From: VGWB01 sp964480945
GTDB lineage: Bacteria; Bacteroidota; Ignavibacteria; UBA10030
Length of the DNA: 21,094 bases
Direction of reading: 5' to 3'
Assembly (NCBI GenBank): GCA_964480945.1
Contig: CAYZRX010000069.1
Coordinates: forward strand, 1-21,094
Made by a program: the position numbers and the translations under genes. The first letter of the stretch is position 1. Every line of letters starts with the position of its first letter. Shown piece after piece: positions 1 through 7,635 of this stretch. Under the pieces are notes generated by a model. That model saw nothing but the letters and a program-made list of their open reading frames with translations, was not told where the DNA came from and made no database searches.

Positions 1-390
1 AAGTTCGATCAGACGATCGATGCGAAGACAAAGGAATGGGTAGAAAAAATGCGCCCGTACGCCGGGACAAAGGTCATCGCATATCATAACGAGTGGCCTT
101 ATTTCGAGCAGCGCTTCGGGCTGCAGATCGTCGACTTCCTGGAGCCGAAGCCTGGTATCCCGCCGACGCCATCGCAGCTTCTGAAGGTCATCAATGAGAT
201 GAAGCGTGATCAAATCAAGATCATCATCACGTCGCCCTACTTCACGACAGAATCCGCGGACCTTGTGGCGCGCAACACCGGCGCCAAGGTCGTTACGCTT
301 GCGACGTCGGTCGGCGCCAGCGATCAGATCAAGACATACTACGACCTCTTCGACTACGACATCTCACAAATCATAGAGGCCCTGCGCTAG
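1..390 (+). CDS. Metal ABC transporter substrate-binding protein (ZnuA/TroA family), C-terminal part
   Basis: The reading frame is open from base 1, so the gene is cut by the window edge and only about the last 129 residues are present. The ATG at 49 is internal. The fragment carries family features of the C-terminal lobe of cluster A-I metal-binding proteins: a conserved His in AYHNEWPYF followed by an FGL turn, the stretch EPKPGIPPTPSQL, the SPYF segment, and an Asp-rich end (YYDLFDYD) where this family supplies the last metal ligand. The protein would bind Zn2+ or Mn2+ in the periplasm and deliver it to the permease encoded 31 bp downstream. The sequence does not decide which metal. No ATPase gene is visible, so it probably lies upstream, outside the window. 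The family assignment is firm and the substrate is not. Confidence 0.88.
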   Translation, partial: KFDQTIDAKTKEWVEKMRPYAGTKVIAYHNEWPYFEQRFGLQIVDFLEPKPGIPPTPSQLLKVINEMKRDQIKIIITSPYFTTESADLVARNTGAKVVTLATSVGASDQIKTYYDLFDYDISQIIEALR

Positions 391-421
391 GTCTCGAGGA
401 ATCGAACGGGAGAATACCGCC

Positions 422-1288
422 ATGGAAGTCATGTTTAGTCAGAGTTTTGTCTTCAATGCCTTACTCGTGAGCGCGGTCTTGGGTCTCTTGCTTTCTTACC
501 TGGGCGTCCACGTCGTAGGCCGGGGAATTGTTTTTGTCGATCTCGCGCTCGGCCAGATTTCGATGCTGGGTGTCGCCTTTGCAAATCTCATCGAAGGGGA
601 TCCGACGATCATCTCGATCATCTTCACGATGGTCGGAGCATTCCTGCTTTCCTTCATCAAGGTGAGAGACAAACGCTTGAAGCACGAAGCGATCATCGGG
701 ATCGTCTATGCCGTTGCGTCGGCCGGCACCGTCCTCTTGATCTCGAAGACGCCGCACGGTGAAGCGAACATTTCCGAAGTCTTGTTCGGAAGCCTGTTTA
801 CCGTCACGTCTGCGCAAATCGTCTCTCTGGCAATCGTATTCGGAATCATCGGCCTCGTTCATATCATTTTCCGGAAGAGGTTTTTCCTCCTGACCGAGCA
901 ATTTGAGAATCGAGAAGTCGAACATATGCGGATCTTCGATCTGTGGAATTTTCTTTTCTATCTTTCGATCGGTCTTTCCATCGTGTTCGCTGTGAGGCTC
1001 GCGGGCGTCATCCCGGTCTTTTCCTATCTTATTATCCCTCCGGTCGCAGCGATCCTCTTCTCGCAAAGTAAACTGGTCGTTGTATGGATTTCGCTGCTCA
1101 TCAGCCTTCTCGGCGGCTTCTTTGGCATTTATTTTTCAGTTCACTTCGATTTCCCGGCAGGGTCCTCCATCGTCGCGGTGCTTGGAGGCCTTTTCGTCAT
1201 CGTCGCGCTCTTCCGATTCAGCAGGTTCATGGGTCTCCGTCTGACCAACAACAATCACGTGCAAGAAAACGGTGATGTCGCTGAATGA
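422..1288 (+). CDS. Metal ABC transporter permease (ABC-3 family, ZnuB/MntB-like)
   Basis: This is a 288-residue, very hydrophobic protein with about eight predicted membrane segments and typical ABC-3 features: an early GRGIVFVDLALGQISMLG segment, corresponding to the family's conserved region around a buried D/H-rich helix, and a late AGVIPVFSYLIIPPVAA segment. The start at 422 is preceded by GGGAG at suitable spacing. It follows the substrate-binding gene by 31 bp, so both are surely one uptake operon for zinc, manganese or iron. The C-terminal 20 residues are polar and probably cytoplasmic. Its last 14 bases overlap the following dehydrogenase gene. The metal cannot be told from sequence alone. 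I see no Zur- or Fur-like box because the promoter lies outside the window. Confidence 0.9.
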   Translation: MEVMFSQSFVFNALLVSAVLGLLLSYLGVHVVGRGIVFVDLALGQISMLGVAFANLIEGDPTIISIIFTMVGAFLLSFIKVRDKRLKHEAIIGIVYAVASAGTVLLISKTPHGEANISEVLFGSLFTVTSAQIVSLAIVFGIIGLVHIIFRKRFFLLTEQFENREVEHMRIFDLWNFLFYLSIGLSIVFAVRLAGVIPVFSYLIIPPVAAILFSQSKLVVVWISLLISLLGGFFGIYFSVHFDFPAGSSIVAVLGGLFVIVALFRFSRFMGLRLTNNNHVQENGDVAE

Positions 1289-1979
1289 CAAAATAGCACT
1301 GGTTACCGGCGGGACCGGGGCTCTTGGCAGGGTCATTGCAGGGCGCTTGGCGCACGAGGGAGCAACGGTGTTCGCAAGCTTCCTTCATGAGAAAGAGCTG
1401 CAGGGACTTCCACCTGAATTCGGAAGGTCGATCGCGAAGGTCAAGGCAGACGTGACGAACGAAGCAGACGTGCGACAGTTGTACGATCAGATCATTTCCC
1501 GTTCGTCCCGTGTGGATATCGTCGTGAACGCCGTGGGAGGATTCCTTCCCCGAAAGCCGCTCACCGACGTCTCCCTGTCGGAATGGGAGTCCATGATGAA
1601 CGTCAATCTCAAGTCCACATTTCTTTCAACGCGCGAATTTCTTCGCCGTATGAAGGGACAGACATACGGGCGTATCATCAATATCTCGGCGATGGTTGGC
1701 TTGAACCCAACGGCCGGGCGCGCGCCCTACGCGATCTCAAAAGCCGGGGTTTCGCTCCTCACTGAAATCGTCGCACAGGAACAAAAGGGGAGGGGCATCA
1801 CCGTCAATGCCATCGCCCCGAGCATCATCGCTACACCTGCAAATCTCGTCTCGATGCCTGACGAGGATTCGAGCAAATGGGTGAAACCGGAAGAGATCGC
1901 CGATCTTATCTGCTATCTCTGTTCGCCAGCTGCCGGAGCCATCACAGGTACGACCTTCAAGGCTTACGGCGGGGTGTGA
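1275..1979 (+). CDS. Short-chain dehydrogenase/reductase (SDR), classical type
   Basis: A 234-residue NAD(P)-dependent oxidoreductase with a Rossmann fold. Visible motifs are the cofactor-binding TGGTGALG (about residues 11-18), a variant NAVGG in place of NNAG (85-89), Asn111 in NVNLKS, Ser138 in NISAM, and the catalytic Tyr152/Lys156 pair in YAISK. Together these give the full Asn-Ser-Tyr-Lys tetrad. The closest style is 3-oxoacyl-ACP reductase-like or other small SDRs, but no substrate can be named. The ATG at 1275 is chosen; a GTG three bases earlier is also possible. The start lies inside the end of the permease gene, so the two are translationally coupled, though a link between metal uptake and this enzyme is not obvious. 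Confidence 0.87.
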   Translation: MSLNDKIALVTGGTGALGRVIAGRLAHEGATVFASFLHEKELQGLPPEFGRSIAKVKADVTNEADVRQLYDQIISRSSRVDIVVNAVGGFLPRKPLTDVSLSEWESMMNVNLKSTFLSTREFLRRMKGQTYGRIINISAMVGLNPTAGRAPYAISKAGVSLLTEIVAQEQKGRGITVNAIAPSIIATPANLVSMPDEDSSKWVKPEEIADLICYLCSPAAGAITGTTFKAYGGV

Positions 1980-1988
1980 CAGCCCGTA

Positions 1989-2017
1989 TTGATTTTGTTC
2001 TCCGCTTTCGATATTTT
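1989..2017 (+). promoter_or_regulatory. Possible sigma70-type promoter downstream of the SDR gene
   Basis: TTGATT (1989-1994) and TATTTT (2012-2017) are separated by exactly 17 bases. Each matches the consensus at four of six positions. A start near 2024 would give a short transcript ending at the intrinsic terminator at 2084-2116. This is a pattern match only. Confidence 0.3.
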
Positions 2018-2083
2018 GCAGTGTGAACGCTCCATTGTGTGTCCCATTGCGGAAGCGATACTGTCAACGTACAGGAATCCAGC

Positions 2084-2116
2084 AAGGCAGGCGAGAGTCA
2101 CGCTTGCCTTTTTCAT
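2084..2116 (+). terminator. Intrinsic terminator between the SDR gene and yqeY
   Basis: The arms AAGGCAGGCG (2084-2093) and CGCTTGCCTT (2101-2110) pair over ten positions, including one G-T wobble, with a seven-base loop. They are followed by a T-rich tail (TTTTTCATTT). It ends either the metal-uptake/SDR operon or a small RNA beginning near 2024. It also separates that unit from yqeY, which begins 19 bases later. Confidence 0.75.
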
Positions 2117-2134
2117 TTAACGAAAGATCGAACC

Positions 2135-2584
2135 ATGACGCTGAGCGAGAAGCTCGACATTGACCTGAAAGATGCGATGAAGAGCGGCAACAGGACCAAG
2201 CTCGAGACTCTCCGGTTGATCCGGGCCCACCTCATTGAGCTTTCGAAGCGTGGGACGGGGAAAGAAATTACTTCAGACGAGGAACTCTCCGTTCTCACCG
2301 GAGCAATCAAGAAACGAAAAGAAGCCATTGAGCTCTACGAGAAGGGTGGGAGGATGGATCTTGCAGACCAGGAGCGCCGGGAGCTTGACATCATTACAGC
2401 GTATCTTCCGAAGCAAATGAGTCCGGAGGAGGCAGGAGAGGTTGTGCAGAGAATCATCGGGGAAACGGGGGCAAGCTCTCCGAAGGACTTCGGCAAGGTG
2501 ATGCCGCTGGCGATGAAGGAGCTGAAAGGAAGAATAGACGGCAAGGCGGTTCAAGAGATCGTCAAAGCGAGACTGGGAGGCTGA
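2135..2584 (+). CDS. yqeY: GatB/YqeY domain protein
   Basis: This 149-residue protein matches the YqeY family along its whole length. It has an N-terminal helical part beginning MTLSEKLDIDLKDAMKSG, the conserved R-x-hydrophobic LRLIRAHL helix, KRKEAIELYEKGGR, ELDIITAYLPKQMS, and the C-terminal domain with GKVMPLAMKELKGRIDG. The same C-terminal domain is appended to the GatB subunit of the tRNA amidotransferase. The stand-alone protein is a presumed tRNA-interacting protein of unclear role. The frame is open upstream to 2039, but the family start and the terminator hairpin at 2084-2116 argue for the ATG at 2135. The Shine-Dalgarno is weak. It heads the run of housekeeping genes that follows and ends two bases before cvpA. 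Confidence 0.88.
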   Translation: MTLSEKLDIDLKDAMKSGNRTKLETLRLIRAHLIELSKRGTGKEITSDEELSVLTGAIKKRKEAIELYEKGGRMDLADQERRELDIITAYLPKQMSPEEAGEVVQRIIGETGASSPKDFGKVMPLAMKELKGRIDGKAVQEIVKARLGG

Positions 2585-2586
2585 CC

Positions 2587-3132
2587 ATGATAATCGACCT
2601 GTTGATCCTTCTTCCCCTTATCGGCTTCGGTGCACTCGGGTATCGGGATGCATCAGCGAGGAAACTTGTAGCGATAGCTGTATGCATTATTGCGATGTTT
2701 GTTGCGCAGCTCTTGATGCACGATGTCGCAGGGCTCCTGATCAGCTTGCTCCACGCCCAACCAGCGTCGGCGCCGGAAGCGGCCTATTTTTGGATCTTCA
2801 CGATGCTCCTTCTCTTGCAGGCGATCCTCTACCGGTTCGTAGCCCACAACTACAAGTTCGGAGGCATCATCGATCGGATCGTCGGTGTCGTTCTTGGATT
2901 GGCCGAGGGACTGCTGATCATCAGCGTTGTCATCTTCATCCTGACGATGCAAGGCCCCCCCTCGCGAAGGACCTTGTGGGACACCCGACTCTATCATCCC
3001 GTTGCGTCCATCGCGCCGCGCACCATGGACTTTTTCTCGAACCTTTTGCCGAGTGCGGAGCAATCGATTGAAGAGATGACCTCGCCCGGTCAGGGAAAGG
3101 TTGACTCCACTCTGCAGGCACCTCAGCAGTGA
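2587..3132 (+). CDS. CvpA family inner-membrane protein
   Basis: A 181-residue protein with four predicted membrane helices: about residues 2-17, 27-50, 64-82 and 95-120. It has the CvpA-type opening (IDLLILLPLIGFGALGYRDASARK, a helix followed by a Gly-rich turn) and the loop with GGIIDRIVGVVLGLAEGLL. The last 60 residues are polar. CvpA proteins are linked to colicin V production in E. coli and to envelope maintenance, and the biochemical role is not settled. A strong GGGAGG precedes the start, overlapping the end of yqeY. It is followed 16 bp later by mutS2, and cvpA next to mutS2 is a common pairing in bacteria. Confidence 0.82.
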   Translation: MIIDLLILLPLIGFGALGYRDASARKLVAIAVCIIAMFVAQLLMHDVAGLLISLLHAQPASAPEAAYFWIFTMLLLLQAILYRFVAHNYKFGGIIDRIVGVVLGLAEGLLIISVVIFILTMQGPPSRRTLWDTRLYHPVASIAPRTMDFFSNLLPSAEQSIEEMTSPGQGKVDSTLQAPQQ

Positions 3133-3148
3133 GGATTGTGGCGACCTG

Positions 3149-5488
3149 ATGGCTGATTTCTCCGCTGTGATACGAAAGCTGGAATTCGACAGGATCCTCG
3201 ATCGGCTCAAGCAACTTGCCGTCTCCGAGCCGGGACGCGAATCAGCCGGTTCGCTTCTTCCATCAACCTCGGTGGAGACAATTCGGCGGGACCTGTCCAG
3301 GGTTTCGGAAGCCAAAGAGCTCCTGATCGCCGAAGGTGGTGTGCCTCTCGATGGTATCAAGAGCATCGCTCCGGCGCTGAAGAAGTCCTCGATCGAAAAT
3401 CACATCCTCACGAGCAAGGAGCTGCTCGACATCGCGTCGACACTTCGAGGTGCTCGCAGCATGGCAGGATTCATCTCCAAACGACAGAAGAATTGTCCTC
3501 AGCTTGCCGCGATCGCGGCCGATCTGTTCTACGACAAAGTGGTCGAATACAACATCCTCGAGTGTATTGACGAGGAAGGGAGAATGCGCGATACTGCGAG
3601 CAAGGAACTGCGCAGGATCCGCCAGGAAATCATTTCGACCTCGGAACTGCTGAGGAAGAGCCTTGGTTCCATTCTCAAAAGAATCTCGGAAAAGGAATTC
3701 CTCCAAGAAGAGATCATTACTACGCGCGACGGCAGGATGGTGATTCCGGTGAAGGTCGAGCACAAGAATCACGTCCCAGGGTTCATTCACTCCAGCTCCG
3801 CTAGCGGCGCCACGGTGTTCATCGAGCCAGCCGAAACACTGAATCTGAATAATGCGCTGACGGAGCTTCATCTGGGCGAGCAGCGTGAGACGGCGCGCAT
3901 TCTCGCGGGCCTTACACTTCAGGTGGGAGGGATTCGCGAGCAGGTCGAGCAGACGCTTCAGCACCTTGCCGCTCTCGATCTTATCTTCGCGAAGGCGAGG
4001 CTATCGATCGAGGTCCTGGGTAATCCTGCAGGCATTCCCCCAACATCGCGCGTAAATCTCAGCGGTGCGCGTCATCCCGTGCTCCTGCAGAAACACCGGC
4101 GCGAGGAGATCGAACCGCTTGACCTCGAATTTGGTGATGACACGAGGACGCTCGTCATCACGGGCCCGAACGCCGGGGGCAAGAGCGTCGCGATGAAGAC
4201 CGTTGGCCTCCTGGCCCTCTGTCATCAGGCAGGCTTGCATATCCCTGCGTCACCCGAATCCGAGATGTGCCTCTTTGAGGAAATCTTTGTTGATATTGGT
4301 GACGAACAATCGATCGAGAATGATCTCAGCACCTACACGTCTCATCTTCTTTGCCTGCGCGATATCCTTCAGCGAGCCGGCAAGGGGAGTCTTGTGCTGA
4401 TCGATGAAATTGGCGCGGGAACCGATCCCGCGGAAGGGGGCGCGCTGGCTGCCGCGGTGCTGAGGGAGCTTACCGAGAGGGGGGCGATGACGATCGCGAC
4501 AACACACCATGGCATGCTGAAGGCTTTCGCGCATGAAACGCCGGGCGTCTCCAACGCATCACTCGAGTTCGACCAGGAAACCCTCACGCCGACCTACAAG
4601 TTTCGCTCGGGCCTCCCCGGCAGCAGCTACGCGCTCGAACTGGCCCAGAGACTTGAGATCCCTCGAGGGTTGATCGATCGGGCGCGAGAACTCGTGGGGG
4701 ATGAGAAAGTCAAGCTGGAACAGTTGCTCTCCGACCTCGAGCGTCAATCTCAGCAATATCGGGCACAGATTCGGGAAGTCTCCACGGAACGCGATCGGCT
4801 CGATTCCCTGGTTCGAATGTACGATCAGAAAATGAGAGATCTCCGAAAGGAGATGCAGTCTATCCGGAAGCAGGCCGTCGACGAAGCCCAGGATCTCGTC
4901 CGTGGTGCTCAGGCGTTGATTGAGCGCTCCATCAAGGAAATACGCGAATCAGCGGCTGCAAAACCGGTCGTCCGATCTGCGAGGGAGAGCGTTCAGCGAT
5001 TCCGACAGGAAATGGCTGGCTTGAGCGTGCAGGTTCAGCCGGACGAGCCGGAGGATCTGCGGGTTGGCGATTCGGTCCGATTCAAAGAGGGGAGCCAGGC
5101 GGGCGAGATCATCGAGATCAAGCCTCCCTTTGCGACGGTGCTTTCCGGCAATGCCAGGCTCCGGGTGAAGCTGAACGCGCTCAAGAAAGCAGGTGACCAG
5201 CAAGCCGTTTCGCAGGCATCGACCGAAGGGCTCTACGTGCCGGAGGGGAAATCGGAAATCGATGTGCGCGGTCTTCTCGGCGAGGAGGCAATACCGAAGA
5301 TCGAGAGATTCCTGGACGATGCAACGGTCGCAGGACTACACAGGGTCGATATCATCCACGGGAAGGGAACTGGAGCGCTGCGGAAGAAGGTGACGGAATT
5401 CCTCAAGGCGTATCCGCACGTCAAGTCTTACAGGTTGGGGGAATGGAACGAAGGAGGGATGGGAGTCACCGTGGTGGAGCTCGACTAG
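3149..5488 (+). CDS. mutS2: Endonuclease MutS2 (Smr domain)
   Basis: A 779-residue protein of normal length for MutS2. It lacks the mismatch-recognition domains of MutS1 and carries, in order, an N-terminal core/lever region (about 1-300), the ATPase domain with Walker A GPNAGGKS (339-346) and Walker B LVLIDE (Asp419, Glu420), a long charged coiled coil (about 510-640), and a C-terminal Smr nuclease domain (about 702-779) with IDVRG and the HGKGTG motif (His737). MutS2 acts as a homodimer on branched DNA and is also known to split collided ribosomes in Bacillus. The ATG at 3149 is chosen because the protein then starts with the family-like MADFSAVIRKLEFDRIL. The Shine-Dalgarno is weak. The gene follows cvpA by 16 bp. 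Confidence 0.93.
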   Translation: MADFSAVIRKLEFDRILDRLKQLAVSEPGRESAGSLLPSTSVETIRRDLSRVSEAKELLIAEGGVPLDGIKSIAPALKKSSIENHILTSKELLDIASTLRGARSMAGFISKRQKNCPQLAAIAADLFYDKVVEYNILECIDEEGRMRDTASKELRRIRQEIISTSELLRKSLGSILKRISEKEFLQEEIITTRDGRMVIPVKVEHKNHVPGFIHSSSASGATVFIEPAETLNLNNALTELHLGEQRETARILAGLTLQVGGIREQVEQTLQHLAALDLIFAKARLSIEVLGNPAGIPPTSRVNLSGARHPVLLQKHRREEIEPLDLEFGDDTRTLVITGPNAGGKSVAMKTVGLLALCHQAGLHIPASPESEMCLFEEIFVDIGDEQSIENDLSTYTSHLLCLRDILQRAGKGSLVLIDEIGAGTDPAEGGALAAAVLRELTERGAMTIATTHHGMLKAFAHETPGVSNASLEFDQETLTPTYKFRSGLPGSSYALELAQRLEIPRGLIDRARELVGDEKVKLEQLLSDLERQSQQYRAQIREVSTERDRLDSLVRMYDQKMRDLRKEMQSIRKQAVDEAQDLVRGAQALIERSIKEIRESAAAKPVVRSARESVQRFRQEMAGLSVQVQPDEPEDLRVGDSVRFKEGSQAGEIIEIKPPFATVLSGNARLRVKLNALKKAGDQQAVSQASTEGLYVPEGKSEIDVRGLLGEEAIPKIERFLDDATVAGLHRVDIIHGKGTGALRKKVTEFLKAYPHVKSYRLGEWNEGGMGVTVVELD

Positions 5489-5520
5489 TATCAAGACAAG
5501 AAAGAGGCCGGTCGACTGAA

Positions 5521-7032
5521 ATGGACATGATACGCTCCATTAGAAAGATCCTGATCACAAACCGCGGGGAAATCGCCGTGCGCGTCATCCGGGCGTGCAG
5601 AGAGATGGACGTGATTCCTGTCAGCGTATTCTCCGATGTGGATCGCAAGGCACTTCACGTCTTGCTGGCTGAGGAGGCGTACCCGCTCGGCGGGGCGGCT
5701 CCAAGCGAAAGCTATCTGAATCAGACGAGGATCCTCGAGATTGCGCAGACGGCTCGCGTTGATGCGATCCATCCGGGCTACGGTTTCCTCGCGGAAAATC
5801 CTGCGTTTGCCAAAAGGGTAGAGGAAGCAGGTATTGCGTTCATTGGTCCGAGCAGCAAGTCCATTACGCTCATGGGGGATAAGACCGAAGCGCGCAAGGC
5901 GGCGCAGCGGCTCGGCGTGCCGACAATTCGTGGCACGATCGAACCGCTGAAGGATGAGGCCGAGGGACTCCAACGAGGGGCCGAGATTGGATTTCCACTT
6001 CTCCTCAAGGCCGCGGCGGGAGGCGGCGGCAAAGGGATGAGAATCGTCCGCTCACCTGAGGATTTTGCTGCGTCCTTCCGGGCAGCTCAATCGGAAGCAA
6101 GGACGGCGTTCGGTGATAGTAGGGTGTACATTGAACAGTATCTCGAGTCACCCAGGCACATAGAGGTTCAGGTGCTCGCTGACGGCCATGGAAATACCGT
6201 CTACCTCGGTGAACGTGAATGTTCTATTCAGCGCCGGCATCAGAAGATTGTTGAAGAATCGCCGTCAACCGCTGTGGACGAAAAGCTTCGCACAGCCCTG
6301 GGAGAAGCGGCCGTTGCGCTCGCGAAGGCTGCCGGGTATACGAATGCGGGCACGATGGAATTCCTCGTGGACCAGCAGGGCAGCTACCATTTCCTTGAAA
6401 TGAATACAAGGCTTCAGGTGGAGCATCCCGTAACGGAAATGATAACGGGTATTGACCTTGTGAAAGAGCAAATCCGCGTGGCCGAGGGAAAGGAGCTCTC
6501 GTTTCGGCAGGCGGACGTTCGCCGGCGTGGGCACGCCATCGAATGCCGCATCTGCGCAGAAGACCCTGAACAGGACTTCCTGCCGTCGACAGGCACCCTT
6601 GCCTGCTATCGAGCGCCTCAGGGCAATATACGAGTGGAGAACGGCTTCCGGGAGGGAGATGAGGTCTCAGTCTTCTACGATTCCCTGCTTGCAAAGGTGA
6701 TCGCGTGGGGATCGAGCCGGCGCGACGCGATCGTGTCCATGAAGCGAGCCTTGGCTGAGTTTGTGATCGAAGGAGTAAAGACGACCATCCCTTTCTGTCA
6801 GTTCGTCATGGCTCACCCTGCGTTCCTCGATGGTCGGATTGACACGGGGTTCATCAACAAACACTACACAGCGGCCCACGCAGTCCAAGAGAACCCTCAG
6901 GAAACGCTTGCTGCCGCTCTGGCGGCCGCGCTCTTGGTCAACGGTCAACATGAACCAGTCGCATCGGGATCCAATGGCCAGGCCGAACCGATGACCAATT
7001 GGAAACGGCTGAGACAGGAAACGTTCCGATGA
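5521..7032 (+). CDS. accC: Biotin carboxylase (acyl-CoA carboxylase subunit)
   Basis: This ATP-grasp enzyme carboxylates biotin using ATP and bicarbonate. The 503-residue protein shows the N-terminal ILITNRGEIAVRVIRA segment, IHPGYGFLAEN (about 83-93), the Gly-rich loop KAAAGGGGKGM (163-173), ERECSIQRRHQK (231-242), and the active-site block EMNTRLQVEHPVTE (293-306). The C-terminus extends about 50 residues beyond a typical 450-residue AccC. The extension is Ala-rich and probably flexible. The reading frame is open upstream, but the family start and AGAAAGAGG at 5498 favour the ATG at 5521, with the ATG at 5527 also possible. The gene overlaps the next one by ATGA. No carboxyltransferase gene is in the window, so it could serve acetyl-, propionyl- or another acyl-CoA carboxylase. 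Confidence 0.92.
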   Translation: MDMIRSIRKILITNRGEIAVRVIRACREMDVIPVSVFSDVDRKALHVLLAEEAYPLGGAAPSESYLNQTRILEIAQTARVDAIHPGYGFLAENPAFAKRVEEAGIAFIGPSSKSITLMGDKTEARKAAQRLGVPTIRGTIEPLKDEAEGLQRGAEIGFPLLLKAAAGGGGKGMRIVRSPEDFAASFRAAQSEARTAFGDSRVYIEQYLESPRHIEVQVLADGHGNTVYLGERECSIQRRHQKIVEESPSTAVDEKLRTALGEAAVALAKAAGYTNAGTMEFLVDQQGSYHFLEMNTRLQVEHPVTEMITGIDLVKEQIRVAEGKELSFRQADVRRRGHAIECRICAEDPEQDFLPSTGTLACYRAPQGNIRVENGFREGDEVSVFYDSLLAKVIAWGSSRRDAIVSMKRALAEFVIEGVKTTIPFCQFVMAHPAFLDGRIDTGFINKHYTAAHAVQENPQETLAAALAAALLVNGQHEPVASGSNGQAEPMTNWKRLRQETFR

Positions 7033-7589
7033 GGCAGAAAGTCTTCAAAGCGACAATTGGCAGCAAATCCTTCGACATACGCCTTGACTCTCCAGGCTCA
7101 ATACACGTCGATGGCCATCTCATCGCATACGACCTAAGCCTCATAGAACCAGGAGCTTATTCCCTTATTTTGAATGGGAAGGTTCATACGGTCTACACAA
7201 GCGGCGGGACCACATGCCCAACAAAGAGTGCGGAGTCAATTCCTCGGCCGGAAACGCGCGCCAGGGAAATCCGGTTGACAATCCTGGGTCGCGAATACAA
7301 TGTCACCGTCGACGACCCGCGATCGCTCCTCTTGCGGTCCTATCTTTCCAAAGGGGAGCCCCCCTCGGCTACTGTTGCTGTGCGTGCTCCCATGCCTGGC
7401 TTGATTGTACGCATCGAGGTCCAGGCCGGACAATCAATCCAACCCGGTCAGGGCCTCGTCGTCCTTGAAGCCATGAAGATGGAGAACGAGATCAAAGCCC
7501 TCACGGCGGGCAGAGTCTCTGATGTCCATGCCTCTCCAGGGAAAGCGGTCGAAAAAGGAGAGCTGCTCGTTTCTCTTACTCAGGATTAG
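7029..7589 (+). CDS. Biotin carboxyl carrier protein (acyl-CoA carboxylase)
   Basis: A 186-residue protein whose last 70 residues form a biotinyl/lipoyl attachment domain with the motif LEAMKMENE, Lys150 being the likely biotinylation site. Upstream are APMPGLI and a Pro-rich linker, and downstream is the mirrored GRVSDVHASPGKAVEKGELL half of the barrel. The first 110 residues form a beta-rich region of the kind seen in the carrier part of propionyl-/methylcrotonyl-CoA carboxylase alpha subunits, here encoded as a separate gene. The start ATG overlaps the biotin carboxylase stop (ATGA), with AGGAAACG as Shine-Dalgarno, so both subunits are translationally coupled and work together. This split layout resembles archaeal and Bacteroidota-type acyl-CoA carboxylases more than the AccB of E. 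coli. Confidence 0.9.
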   Translation: MRQKVFKATIGSKSFDIRLDSPGSIHVDGHLIAYDLSLIEPGAYSLILNGKVHTVYTSGGTTCPTKSAESIPRPETRAREIRLTILGREYNVTVDDPRSLLLRSYLSKGEPPSATVAVRAPMPGLIVRIEVQAGQSIQPGQGLVVLEAMKMENEIKALTAGRVSDVHASPGKAVEKGELLVSLTQD

Positions 7590-7592
7590 GTG

Positions 7593-7614
7593 ATTTGCGA
7601 TATTCTCTGCAAAT
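7593..7614 (+). other. Small inverted repeat in the gap before purL
   Basis: ATTTGC (7593-7598) and GCAAAT (7609-7614) form a six-pair hairpin with a ten-base loop in the 46-bp gap before purL. It has no T-run, so it is not a clear terminator. It might modulate purL translation, but nothing else supports that. Confidence 0.25.
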
Positions 7615-7635
7615 AAAAGGGATAAGCTCTATCTA

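Noticed and set aside
461..1066. 201-codon minus-strand frame over the metal permease gene
   Set aside because: Its highly charged Asp/Arg composition is the mirror of a hydrophobic membrane protein on the other strand.
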